Assembly: GCA_017511465.1 (NCBI GenBank)
Contig: JAFWJU010000120.1
Location: 1-53,742, forward strand
DNA length: 53,742 nucleotides
Direction of reading: 5' to 3'
DNA from: Eggerthellaceae bacterium
GTDB lineage: Bacteria > Actinomycetota > Coriobacteriia > Coriobacteriales > Eggerthellaceae
How positions within the stretch are numbered: the stretch's first letter is position 1; each line of letters opens with the position of its first letter. The translations under genes were made by a program, and so were the position numbers. Under the pieces are notes generated by a model. The model had not been told where the DNA came from and made no database searches. It worked only from the letters and a program-made list of their open reading frames with translations. Shown piece by piece: positions 16,905 to 24,680 of this stretch.

Positions 16905-16923
16905 AGTTAACTTTTATGTTGAG
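16905..16923 (+). repeat. Direct repeat, copy 2 (candidate operator)
   Basis: AGTTAACTTTTATGTTGAG, 65 bp from copy 1; shared core ACTTTTATG. It lies between the palindrome and the thrC promoter. Confidence 0.45.
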
Positions 16924-16968
16924 TAACAGATGGCTCGTCATTGCCCGTTCTGTGCGGCATCCATCATT

Positions 16969-16974
16969 TATACT
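16969..16974 (+). promoter_or_regulatory. -10 element of thrC
   Basis: TATACT about 32 bases before ATG 17007. The -35 is weak. Confidence 0.45.
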
Positions 16975-17006
16975 GTTGCAGTTGGTTCAGACGAGAAGGG
17001 GCCATT

Positions 17007-18563
17007 ATGGGCGAGAACAGGTACGTGGACACGCGAGGTGCTGTCGAAGAGGCGATCCCGTTTACGAAGGCGGTTGTCGACGGGTTGGCTCCTGGCGGCG
17101 GGTTGTTCGTTCCCCAGGAAATCCCCGCTTTGACGGTCGACGAGATCTGCGCCTTGGCCGAGCTCCCCTACGCCCAGCGGGCGGCGCGCATCTACGGCGC
17201 ATTCGACATCGACCTTACCGACGATCAACTGGCGCGCATTACCGGCGAAGCGTACGGCAACAACTTCGACACTCCCGAAATCTGCCCCATCACGTCGCTT
17301 GACGACGACATCCATATGCTGGAACTGTGGCACGGACCCACAAGCGCCTTCAAGGACATGGCGCTGCAGTGCCTTCCCCGCTTCTTCAGCGTGTCCGCCG
17401 CCGAGCTCCGTGCGCGCGGGCAGCTCGAAGACACGCATATGATCTTGGTTGCCACGTCTGGCGACACGGGCAAGGCGGCGCTTGAGGGCTTTTGCGATGT
17501 CGACGGCATCTGCATCGGCGTCATGTATCCCGACGGCGGCGTAAGCGACATCCAGTTCAAGCAGATGGCCACGCAACGTGGCGGCAACGTCACGGTTTGG
17601 GGCGTTCGCGGCAACTTCGACGATTGCCAAACGGGCGCAAAGAACGTGTTCAACGACGGCGATTTCGCGGCGAGCCTTCACGAGCGCTACCGTGTCGCGT
17701 TATCGAGCGCCAACTCCATCAACTGGGGGCGGCTCATGCCGCAGATCGCATACTACGTGTCGGCTTACGCGCAGCTTGTCGCCGCAGGCAGCATCGAGCG
17801 CGGCACCGAGATTGACGTGTGCGTGCCGACGGGCAACTTCGGCAACATCCTTGCGGCGTACTACGCCAAGCGCATGGGCACGCCCATCCGCCGCCTTTTG
17901 TGCGCGTCGAACGAGAACCGCGTGCTGACCGACTTCATCAACACGGGCACCTACGACATTTCCGAGAGGACGTTCGTCAAGACGCCGTCTCCTTCGATGG
18001 ACATCCTGGTGTCGTCGAACCTCGAACGGCAGCTGTTCGAGCTGACCGAGCGCGATGCGAACGCCATCAAGGGCTGGATGGGGGACCTGCGCGAGAAGCG
18101 CGGCTTCCGCGTCGATCGCGACACGTTTGCCAAGATGCGCGAGCTGTACATCGCCGATTCGGTCGACAACGAGGAGTGCCTGCGCACCATCCGCGAGGTG
18201 TTCGACGCGCAGGGCTACCTGATGGATCCCCACACTGCCGTGGGATACAAGGTGGCCGAGCGCCTGCGCGAAGACGGCGTGCCAGTGCTTGTCGCATCGA
18301 CGGCCCATTGGGCGAAGTTCGGCAACAACGTGTACCGGGCCTTGCATGAACTGTCGCTTGCCGACGATTTGCCGGGTGAGGTCGCTAAGCTCACGGGCTG
18401 CGCGCTGAACCGACTCATCGCCGACGAGGCCGGCATCTCGAGCATCCCGGCGGGGTTATCCGAACTTGACGACCTTCCCATACGCTTCACCGAGGTGATA
18501 GACGGGAACGCCGACGCCATTCGCGCGGCTGTTTGCGCGTTTTTGGATGCTCAGGCTCGATAA
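17007..18563 (+). CDS. thrC: Threonine synthase
   Basis: A 518-residue PLP enzyme converting O-phosphohomoserine to threonine. The N terminus YVDTRGAVEE...GLAPGGGLFVP is the long-form ThrC opening. The PLP lysine lies in HGPTSAFKDMALQ. VATSGDTGKAALEGF binds the cofactor phosphate, and MYPDGGVSDIQFKQM is conserved. Length matches the long threonine synthases shared by Enterobacteria and many Gram-positives. ATG 17007 follows GAAGGGG by six bases; the frame is open upstream to 16941, before the -10. No hom or thrB is adjacent. A ModE-like regulator follows 66 bp downstream under its own promoter. Confidence 0.95.
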   Translation: MGENRYVDTRGAVEEAIPFTKAVVDGLAPGGGLFVPQEIPALTVDEICALAELPYAQRAARIYGAFDIDLTDDQLARITGEAYGNNFDTPEICPITSLDDDIHMLELWHGPTSAFKDMALQCLPRFFSVSAAELRARGQLEDTHMILVATSGDTGKAALEGFCDVDGICIGVMYPDGGVSDIQFKQMATQRGGNVTVWGVRGNFDDCQTGAKNVFNDGDFAASLHERYRVALSSANSINWGRLMPQIAYYVSAYAQLVAAGSIERGTEIDVCVPTGNFGNILAAYYAKRMGTPIRRLLCASNENRVLTDFINTGTYDISERTFVKTPSPSMDILVSSNLERQLFELTERDANAIKGWMGDLREKRGFRVDRDTFAKMRELYIADSVDNEECLRTIREVFDAQGYLMDPHTAVGYKVAERLREDGVPVLVASTAHWAKFGNNVYRALHELSLADDLPGEVAKLTGCALNRLIADEAGISSIPAGLSELDDLPIRFTEVIDGNADAIRAAVCAFLDAQAR

Positions 18564-18569
18564 TCTCTG

Positions 18570-18597
18570 TTGAGAATTATCTACCAATTGTTATAAT
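18570..18597 (+). promoter_or_regulatory. Promoter of the ModE-N regulator
   Basis: TTGAGA, 16-bp spacer, consensus TATAAT. The -35 lies inside an imperfect inverted repeat, GATAATCTC..GAGAATTATC (18559-18581), which could be an operator or a weak thrC terminator. Confidence 0.7.
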
Positions 18598-18629
18598 TGC
18601 CCTGTTGCAGAAGAAGAAGCGAGGGCAAT

Positions 18630-18986
18630 ATGGCAAAAAGCAAGAACAAGGCTTGCAAGCTGACCCCCATCATCCGCTTGGCGGTCACGTGCGAGGGTGC
18701 TGACAGCAATTCCCAATTCGGCCGCGGCGTGGCCAACCTTTGCCTGGGCGTGCGCGAGCTCGGTTCGCTGAATGCGGCAGCCAAGGGCATGAAAATGGCC
18801 TACAGCAAGGCTTGGCGCATCATCAAGGAAACCGAAGCGGCGCTTGGCATGCAGCTGCTCGACCGCGACGGCGCCCATGGTTCGACGCTGACCGAAGAAG
18901 GCAACAAGCTGCTCGACGCGTACCTCGAGATCGACAAGAAGCTGCAGAAGGTCGCCGTCGACGAATTCGCCAAGCGTTTCGGCTAG
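18630..18986 (+). CDS. ModE N-terminal/LysR-type winged-helix regulator (stand-alone)
   Basis: A 118-residue DNA-binding protein made only of a ModE_N-type winged helix: FGRGVANLCLGVRELGSLNAAAKGMKMAYSKAWRIIKE, then LLDRDGAHGSTLTEEG. Full ModE has two molybdate-binding (TOBE/Mop) domains, which are absent, so it either senses something else or acts as a dimeric DNA-binding unit. Such short forms often regulate molybdenum or anaerobic enzyme genes in coriobacteria; the target here is unknown. ATG 18630 follows GAGGGC. The gene ends before a UUCG-capped terminator at 19057-19086. Confidence 0.82.
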   Translation: MAKSKNKACKLTPIIRLAVTCEGADSNSQFGRGVANLCLGVRELGSLNAAAKGMKMAYSKAWRIIKETEAALGMQLLDRDGAHGSTLTEEGNKLLDAYLEIDKKLQKVAVDEFAKRFG

Positions 18987-19014
18987 TCGCGTTAGCGCCA
19001 AGATTCGGGCGGCT

Positions 19015-19245
19015 TCAAGCAGGAACCAGGTTTACCTCACACGTCCATGTAGTATGGCCGGAGCGTTCGCGCTCCGGCTTTATTTGTATGACGAAAGCCG
19101 GCGGCGCCTCGAAGGGCAGAGGCTCTTCCTTTCGGGGTTTTGCGATTGGCTGCGTTTGTTCATCGGGGCCGAATTCGTGAAGGCACCCGAAGCATGTGGC
19201 GGCGTCGTCAAAAGCAAGGCTATGGCAGATGGGGCATTGTTTCAT
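19015..19245 (-). CDS. Small zinc-ribbon protein, last gene of the Tad operon
   Basis: A 76-residue protein beginning MKQCPICHSLAFDDAATCFGC. The two CxxC pairs form a rubredoxin-like zinc ribbon, followed by an acidic/proline linker and a basic end. No family is recognised. ATG 19245 has AAGGAGG about 11 bases upstream. It lies 18 bp after the DUF192 gene, so it appears to be the distal gene of the Tad operon. A terminator of the opposite strand lies inside its 3' part. Confidence 0.7.
   Translation of the reverse strand: MKQCPICHSLAFDDAATCFGCLHEFGPDEQTQPIAKPRKEEPLPFEAPPAFVIQIKPERERSGHTTWTCEVNLVPA
19057..19086 (+). terminator. Rho-independent terminator of the ModE-N gene, inside the convergent zinc-ribbon gene
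   Basis: GCCGGAGCG / CGCTCCGGC stem capped by a TTCG tetraloop, followed by TTTATTTG. It serves the rightward ModE-N gene and is simultaneously coding on the other strand. Confidence 0.85.
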
Positions 19246-19263
19246 CGGTTTCTCTCCCTCCTT

Positions 19264-19584
19264 TTAAAATGCGATGTCGTGGGGTTGGGCAGAATCTCGT
19301 TTGTTCTGTATTCGATCACCCGGTGCAAACCACGGGCTTGCGCAGGCATAACGCTCGAGCGTGGCAGCCGCCTTGCGGTTTTTCAGGCGATGGCATGGCT
19401 CGACGCTGCGGTGAGACTCGATGACGGTCCCGTCTGCGGCGACAAATGCGATGTCGAGCGGACGGCTCATGCCGAACGTGTGAACGTCGTGGCACGGGAC
19501 AAGCAAAAGCACCCCGTCAAATCTCGAACGCCCAAGCAAACCGAGCAGTCGGGAGCGAGCCGTGCATGCGATTTCGAAATTCAT
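19264..19584 (-). CDS. DUF192 family protein
   Basis: A 106-residue DUF192 (PF02643) protein, recognisable from ARSRLLGLLGR, the central VHTFGMSRPLDIAFVAADG motif and the late VEPC/RYACASPWF region. Function is unknown; members in Gram-negatives are exported, whereas this one has no clear signal peptide. DUF192 genes occur in some Tad pilus loci, and its place between the secreted protein and the zinc-ribbon gene supports that link here. Start ATG 19584, with AAAGGA ten bases upstream. Confidence 0.85.
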   Translation of the reverse strand: MNFEIACTARSRLLGLLGRSRFDGVLLLVPCHDVHTFGMSRPLDIAFVAADGTVIESHRSVEPCHRLKNRKAAATLERYACASPWFAPGDRIQNKRDSAQPHDIAF

Positions 19585-19628
19585 TTCCTGGTGTTCCTTT
19601 CAAAACGTTTTGCCAGCATGTTCGCCAG

Positions 19629-20135
19629 TTACTGCAGCCTGACGACGATGCTCGTAGCCGTGGCGACTTGGGTGCATGTAACGAGCGCCCACGTGCAGGT
19701 GCCTGACGATTTGACGAACGTGAATCCATCAACTTGACCAAGCGCAACGCCCTTCCATCCCAAAGCTTCCATATGCGCTTTGAGCCTCTGGAGCGCCTGC
19801 CCCGCATTGCAATCGACCACATAGCCCACAACCCGGTTCTCGTTTTCGACCCGGACATCACGTGCACCGGGCAAGAACCCCACCTCTACTTGAAACCAAG
19901 GGGGGACGGGGCCTTCATCTTGCGCGGCAGTCTGCTCGATAGCTTTCAGGACCTCGTCGAGGCCCCCAGCCTGCAAGATCGGCTTCGCGCGTATCCCGGC
20001 AATTGCATCAGCTGCACCGCCCACGCTGCCGTGGGAAAAGAAAACCGCATCAGCTGCGGGAACAGCGAACACGATGGCCGCCACAAACGCCGACGCCACA
20101 ACCAACCTAAAACGCTGCAAGGAGCCACCCCTCAC
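19629..20135 (-). CDS. Predicted secreted/anchored protein of the Tad locus
   Basis: A 168-residue protein with an N-terminal hydrophobic segment (VVASAFVAAIVFAVPAADA) that looks like a signal peptide, possibly cleaved after ADA. The mature part has no recognised domain; it contains two cysteines in SGTCTWALVTCTQV near the C terminus that may form a disulphide. It starts with GTG overlapping the stop of the upstream TadE-like gene (GTGA), so expression is coupled to pilus genes. It could be a minor pilus or assembly component. I do not recognise a family. Confidence 0.7.
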   Translation of the reverse strand: MRGGSLQRFRLVVASAFVAAIVFAVPAADAVFFSHGSVGGAADAIAGIRAKPILQAGGLDEVLKAIEQTAAQDEGPVPPWFQVEVGFLPGARDVRVENENRVVGYVVDCNAGQALQRLKAHMEALGWKGVALGQVDGFTFVKSSGTCTWALVTCTQVATATSIVVRLQ

Positions 20136-20569
20136 GCAATCACCCCCGCCTTGTATGTATCGACGACATATGCCGTAGTGTGGGAAAGCGCCGGCATGGC
20201 AACGCCAAACACCTCCGAACGCAATCCGAGCCCAAACAGCGTCGGATGGAACTCGAGCGTGGCGGTATATCGGTCATAGTCAAACCCAGTCGAGTCGTAC
20301 GCCACACTCACCTCGATATTCGAATCGTCAAGAACAGCGCGTATGTCCTGCTCGACAAGCGCGCAGCTTTGACTCGCACCCTGACCGTACGCAGGCGAAG
20401 CGGCATGCACGCGCACCGCTTCATGGGCAACGCGGTCGAACACGGCGCACTGGCAAAAGAACGTGAGCGCGTTTACCGCTATGACGGCGATGGCGATGAT
20501 GACGGGCATTGCTACGGCGAGCTCGATCGTCATCTGTCCCCTAGCCGAACGGGCGAGCCTCATTCCCAT
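20132..20569 (-). CDS. TadE-like pseudopilin, distal copy
   Basis: A 145-residue type IV pilin-like protein. The RGQMTIELAVAMP segment carries the conserved glutamate of TadE prepilins at the start of a hydrophobic helix (VIIAIAVIAVNALTFF). A C-terminal globular part of about 100 residues follows. TadE/F proteins are minor pseudopilins processed by the TadV/CpaA peptidase. ATG 20569 with GGAG seven bases upstream is used; ATG 20563, which overlaps the upstream stop as ATGA, is an alternative. It lies between the TadG-like gene and the secreted protein gene. Confidence 0.82.
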   Translation of the reverse strand: MGMRLARSARGQMTIELAVAMPVIIAIAVIAVNALTFFCQCAVFDRVAHEAVRVHAASPAYGQGASQSCALVEQDIRAVLDDSNIEVSVAYDSTGFDYDRYTATLEFHPTLFGLGLRSEVFGVAMPALSHTTAYVVDTYKAGVIA

Positions 20570-22695
20570 ACTCGAACTCCCGTCGTCTCGATGTAAAAGG
20601 ACCGTACGCGATCGAATATCCCTTGGATGGCGCCTATTCCCTGACTCTTGACCTCCTCGGGAATCGGGATGGTGATGGGAATAGACAATCCGCCTTCGCC
20701 CACCAGTTCGATGGAGGCGATTTCCAGCGAGTCGCCCATCCCCTCCACCTGCTCGAGGGCCATCCTCTCGACGTCGGTGAGTAGCGACGAGAACAGATCC
20801 GTCGACATCAGCGGATGCTCAACGACGATTCTCTTCACGGACAGGTAGCCAGACGCAAACTGCCCTTCACCTTTATCCGCAACATGCCGGGTGTTCACGA
20901 GGGCGGGCTTGAGCGCGCCTACCTTGACAGGTTGCAAGCCGACGCTTTCGATGGCCGACTTAAGCTTGTCAGACGCCCACGTACCCAAGCCGCTGGCACC
21001 GACAAGGGGCAGGGCGTTCAGGCCCTGTTTTACGGCGCCTATCACGGCGCCTTGTCCATCGGAGTACGCGACGAGGAGCCACGACCATGCATCAAGCACG
21101 ATACCCGCCGCGCCCACTACGGCCCCTCCGCTATCGCGCAGGCCATCCAGCGCCGAGTTGATGGCCGTTCGTCCCTCGTCGGACCCCTCGTCAACAAGGG
21201 TGGCGGCGGACACCGCAGCGCGCGGACCGAGCGTTCCGCCCGATGCAAAACCGCTTGCAAATCCGCCAACCGAAGATGTTGAGCCCGCGTTGACGACAAG
21301 CGCAATGGCGCCATAACGCCCTGGCGGCGACGCTTCGATCCGCTTGTCTGCCGCCTCTTTAAGCACGTCAAGCAGCTTTCCGAACAAATCATCCACCCGA
21401 TGCTTGACTTCCGCCTTGGGTGCATCGGCCCTCTTGCGAGCCTTTTGATAGGCCTCCGCCTCGTCAGCCACCGCCTCATAGTGATACTCGAACCCGTTTT
21501 CGATGGAGGAGGACGCCGCCGCTACCTTTCCCATACTCGAAACGGTGAACCCACACGTTGGACACGTTTCGAAATCGCCAATGTCAAGGCTTTGAATGGA
21601 CCCGAGGTAAACGACATCGCTCGCCTCGGGACATCCTGCCCATGCGTGCATGACGGGCTTACCCGACAAAGCCGTGGTCACGGGATATGCCGCGTCGGTA
21701 TACAACGATGTGGCGCGCATTTGTGCCGTGTTAGTTGGCACGTGGGGAATACGCGCTTCGAACGAATCGTCCGATTCGTGCACATAGGCAGATTTCAGCT
21801 CGTCGATCACATATCTGTAAAAGCGGGTACGTAGTGCGGAACGCGCTTGGTCTTCGTAAGAAGGGCCGTCGGGCACCTCCATTCCAAGACGTTGACGGTA
21901 ATACGCCTTTGCTCGATCCAGCGCCACCGCAAACGACCAAGTGTCGACGTTTTCGTATAAGGGGTTTTCGGAGCCCGACAATCCCGCCAAATGACCAGCG
22001 CGTTCGTACATGCAATAAGCCGGGTTGTCGCCGCAATCCCGCTCGAAGGCGCGTTGCTTCGAGCGATTGGCTTCTTCGGATGCCTCCTCGGCTTCGCGCG
22101 CCTTCGACCTTATGTCATCTGCCTGCCTATCAACGTCATCGAGCAATTGTTTTGCCTTTTCAGCTGTTCCAGCCTCGATGTTCTCGCCTTCCGAGGGAAC
22201 GAGGACGGCAATGCCCACATAATCCGAACCGGACGAGTCGGCCGAGTTCGCCGTTGCCACGCCGGCGGCGCATGCCGCCGCGAAAAACGGAAGGGCCTCT
22301 TGCAGCTTGTTGAGGGCTATTGCCGCACGTTCCGCAAACGCATCGCGCGTCTCGATGAGGTGGCGCCCTGCGGACAGCAGCCCTTCCGAAAGGACAGCTG
22401 TCGCCGGGGTGCACAACGCCGCCACCCCCAAACTGCAGACGATTGCGCTCGTTAAAGACAGCGTTAGCACGACGGCATCGCAAAAGCGCACGACGAGCAT
22501 GAACTCGGCAACTTGGTTTTCAGCCGCCAGAGCAGTCGCGTCGGCGACGTCTTGCACCTCTGCCGCCGCAGAGTTGATGCGGTACACCTGTGCAGCGGTG
22601 AATACAAGCGACAGCGTTATAAGCAACGCGAGCACCATGCCCGTCGTGGTCATGCCGTTGTCGTCGCGTAACAGCCCCTCACTGCGAAAGCACAT
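20560..22695 (-). CDS. Large TadG-like pilus protein
   Basis: A 711-residue protein. The N terminus (GMTTTGMVLALLITLSLVF, then AAAEVQDVADATALAAENQVAEF) matches the transmembrane helix and adjoining segment of TadG/Flp-associated pseudopilins. A second hydrophobic stretch (DAVVLTLSLTSAIVCSLGV) follows. The bulk is extracytoplasmic, with a coiled-coil-like stretch (residues about 200-235), a cysteine cluster CPTCGFTVSSMGK, and a glycine/alanine-rich region that may insert in the membrane. TadG is a minor pilus component. The ATG at 22695 overlaps the upstream TadE stop as TGATG; the frame stays open to 22758 inside tadE. Confidence 0.75.
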   Translation of the reverse strand: MCFRSEGLLRDDNGMTTTGMVLALLITLSLVFTAAQVYRINSAAAEVQDVADATALAAENQVAEFMLVVRFCDAVVLTLSLTSAIVCSLGVAALCTPATAVLSEGLLSAGRHLIETRDAFAERAAIALNKLQEALPFFAAACAAGVATANSADSSGSDYVGIAVLVPSEGENIEAGTAEKAKQLLDDVDRQADDIRSKAREAEEASEEANRSKQRAFERDCGDNPAYCMYERAGHLAGLSGSENPLYENVDTWSFAVALDRAKAYYRQRLGMEVPDGPSYEDQARSALRTRFYRYVIDELKSAYVHESDDSFEARIPHVPTNTAQMRATSLYTDAAYPVTTALSGKPVMHAWAGCPEASDVVYLGSIQSLDIGDFETCPTCGFTVSSMGKVAAASSSIENGFEYHYEAVADEAEAYQKARKRADAPKAEVKHRVDDLFGKLLDVLKEAADKRIEASPPGRYGAIALVVNAGSTSSVGGFASGFASGGTLGPRAAVSAATLVDEGSDEGRTAINSALDGLRDSGGAVVGAAGIVLDAWSWLLVAYSDGQGAVIGAVKQGLNALPLVGASGLGTWASDKLKSAIESVGLQPVKVGALKPALVNTRHVADKGEGQFASGYLSVKRIVVEHPLMSTDLFSSLLTDVERMALEQVEGMGDSLEIASIELVGEGGLSIPITIPIPEEVKSQGIGAIQGIFDRVRSFYIETTGVRVWE

Positions 22696-23195
22696 CACGA
22701 CAACCACGCGCCAATCCACGACGAGGGGTCGAGCCCGAGCTCGGACGACGTCACCCAATCGGGCTGCGTGCGCATTGTCACGCTTTCCGCTATCTCGAGG
22801 TTCCCGTTTGCGTTGGCCAACCCGAGCAACATCGACCCCGCGTCGAACAGCGGCAGCGGGCGCAGCTCGTTTTCGATGCTCACCGTCACCTCTTGCGACG
22901 ACTCGTCACCCAAAAGCTCGATATTCCAGCTGCAATCCCCTTGGTGCACGTGGAAGCAGTCGTGTTGGGGTACCGCTGCCAGCCTGTGCCTCACGAACGC
23001 TTCGCAGCTTCCGCCCATGTCTCCTGTCGCGGTAGCGAGCAATCGGCAGCCCTCCGCTGCCGCGTTTGCCATAACAAGCCGGTCGTACAGGATGATTCCC
23101 GGCTGCAAGAGCAGCAGCAACAGCAAGAACAACACGGGGATGGCAACCGCCGCTTCGACGACGCCCTGACCCCTCTCGTCTGATACGAATCTCAT
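22695..23195 (-). CDS. tadE: TadE-like pseudopilin
   Basis: A 166-residue prepilin-like protein. RGQGVVEAAVAIPVLFLLLLLLL places the TadE glutamate before a strongly hydrophobic helix, and a 120-residue extracytoplasmic domain follows with cysteines at CEAFVRHRL and CFHVHQGDC. Start ATG 23195 with GGAG five bases upstream. It lies 10 bp after the small TadE-like gene and overlaps the TadG-like gene by one base, in the middle of the Tad operon. Confidence 0.88.
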   Translation of the reverse strand: MRFVSDERGQGVVEAAVAIPVLFLLLLLLLQPGIILYDRLVMANAAAEGCRLLATATGDMGGSCEAFVRHRLAAVPQHDCFHVHQGDCSWNIELLGDESSQEVTVSIENELRPLPLFDAGSMLLGLANANGNLEIAESVTMRTQPDWVTSSELGLDPSSWIGAWLS

Positions 23196-23205
23196 ATAGA
23201 CTCCG

Positions 23206-23409
23206 TTAATAAAGGAATATGTCGACGATGGTCACAGGCGCAACCGCCTGAATGTGGTGCGACGCAACGGCCAAGGCGTGTTCTACGAGCAAACCGCCTC
23301 CGAACGCCTTCCACATCACCGAAAGCGCAATGGTAACGGCCATGAACCCTGCGGCAACGACTGCGAATTCGACCGTCGCCTGGCCTCTTTCGCGTGCAAG
23401 AGCACTTAT
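23206..23409 (-). CDS. Small TadE-like pseudopilin with no canonical start codon
   Basis: About 67 residues ending ...APVTIVDIFLY. The segment RGQATVEFAVVAAGFMAV is an unmistakable TadE prepilin motif, so the frame is coding. However, no ATG, GTG or TTG occurs in frame between the end of flp and this motif. The most economical start is ATA at 23409-23407, overlapping the flp stop as ATAA, mirroring the ATGA overlaps elsewhere in the operon. Alternatives are a sequence error or a truncated gene. A start at the internal ATG after AAGF would lose the glutamate. The end coordinate rests on the ATA hypothesis. Confidence 0.55.
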   Translation of the reverse strand: MSALARERGQATVEFAVVAAGFMAVTIALSVMWKAFGGGLLVEHALAVASHHIQAVAPVTIVDIFLY

Positions 23410-23639
23410 AACCCGTTGATGCCGTCTGCGATGGCGTTCCACAGCTCTTGCAGCTTTGGGCGGAACACCATGATCGCCAGGATAGCGATGACCACGAGCA
23501 CGCCGACCAAGATCGCGTATTCGGTCGTTCCCTGTCCTGCCGTCGAGCGCATGATCTGCTTCAGTCGAGTTGTCCCGCTCACCCATAAGCGCGTGCTTTC
23601 CCGATCCAAAGACTCCCGCGTTTCCTTCCAAGCATCCAT
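23406..23639 (-). CDS. flp: Flp-type major pilin
   Basis: A 77-residue pre-pilin. A 38-residue polar leader is followed by AGQGTTEYAILVGVLVVIAILAIM. The GTTEYAIL core with the glutamate-tyrosine pair is the Flp signature, and cleavage is expected just before it by a TadV/CpaA-type peptidase, not encoded in this window. The mature pilin would be short, as usual for Flp. ATG 23639 follows AAAGGTGG by six to seven bases. It sits directly after tadC, as in many actinobacterial Tad loci. Confidence 0.9.
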   Translation of the reverse strand: MDAWKETRESLDRESTRLWVSGTTRLKQIMRSTAGQGTTEYAILVGVLVVIAILAIMVFRPKLQELWNAIADGINGL

Positions 23640-23723
23640 GACCAACCACCTTTCTCTTAAACCAGCGCATCTTGCGCCCCTTTCTTCGTTTCGAACAAGA
23701 CTTCCCGTTGAGCACACGCGCCG

Positions 23724-24680
23724 TCATTTGAAACCGCCTGCCAGCTCCAAGAGGATGGGGCCCATGACAAGCAGGAGCATCGCCGGAAGAATGAGGGTGC
23801 CTGTGGGCAGCATCATCTTTACAGGTGCCTTGGCCACGCGCTCTTCCAGCGCGGTGCGATACGTCGCGCGCGATTGGACTGCAGCCTCCTCGAGCAAGCC
23901 GGCGAGAGACGAGCCGAACCGCAGGCTGCGAATCACGCTGTCGACAATCCGCGCGAGTTCGGCGCAATCGTACGAAGCCGCCAGATCATGCAAGGCTTCC
24001 TCGCGCGTCGCAAACCCCAACGACCACCTGCGATGGGCCTTCGCGCACGATTGGGCGAACTCGCTGTCGAAATGAGATCCGTACATCTCGAAGCTGCGGT
24101 CGAACGTAAGGCCGCTCCGCAGCCCCAAGGCAACTACTTCGAGCATCTCAGACAGATGTCGTTCGGCGCCCACGGCTCGTGCGCGCCGCGCTGCCTCTAT
24201 ATCGCGTGTCGGCGCGGTCCACCCGGCAAGGCAGCCGAAAGACGCAAGCAACACGGATAGCTCCGTCGAAAGGAACACGCCGAGCAGGGCCCCAAACAAG
24301 GCGCCGATTAAGGCCAATCGCATGCGTGCTTCGCAATACGCCGAAACGGTGATGTCTTTGTCGCATCCCGCTGCTTGGGCGCGTTGCCTATAACGTGCGC
24401 CTGCCCTCGTCTGAGCGGCGCGCTTCTTTCGGACGCAAGGGGCGATGGGCTCGGTCGCCCCTATATACAAGCGCCGTGTCAGCGCGTCTGCATATCGGAG
24501 AGCCAGCCCCCGCCCTTCCACGCGGGGCGCAATGATGCGAATGCCGCCCGTCGCGAGCCCCAACGCATTTGCACGACGCCTTCGGCGCATGCGTGCCGCG
24601 CCGAGCGACAACACGGCAAGCGTCAACGAAGCTCCGCCGCAACACGCTGCAACGCCCATTACGACAATCGCAACGCTCAT
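23724..24680 (-). CDS. tadC: Tad pilus inner-membrane platform protein TadC
   Basis: A 318-residue type II secretion system F (GspF/T2SSF) domain protein. The N-terminal hydrophobic segment (MSVAIVVMGVAACC) is followed by paired helices near residues 140-170 and a final MLLPTGTLILPAMLLLVMGP helix. ERHLSEMLEVVALGLRSGLTF and GSSLAGLLEEAA are the T2SSF conserved blocks. TadC pairs with TadB as the platform on which the TadA ATPase acts. The ATG at 24680 overlaps the tadB stop as ATGA; the longer open frame through tadB is an artefact. Confidence 0.9.
   Translation of the reverse strand: MSVAIVVMGVAACCGGASLTLAVLSLGAARMRRRRRANALGLATGGIRIIAPRVEGRGLALRYADALTRRLYIGATEPIAPCVRKKRAAQTRAGARYRQRAQAAGCDKDITVSAYCEARMRLALIGALFGALLGVFLSTELSVLLASFGCLAGWTAPTRDIEAARRARAVGAERHLSEMLEVVALGLRSGLTFDRSFEMYGSHFDSEFAQSCAKAHRRWSLGFATREEALHDLAASYDCAELARIVDSVIRSLRFGSSLAGLLEEAAVQSRATYRTALEERVAKAPVKMMLPTGTLILPAMLLLVMGPILLELAGGFK

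Noticed and set aside
23399..23420. Programmed -1 frameshift fusing flp to the small TadE-like gene
   Set aside because: The frame relation is right, but there is no slippery heptamer and no downstream stem or pseudoknot visible.
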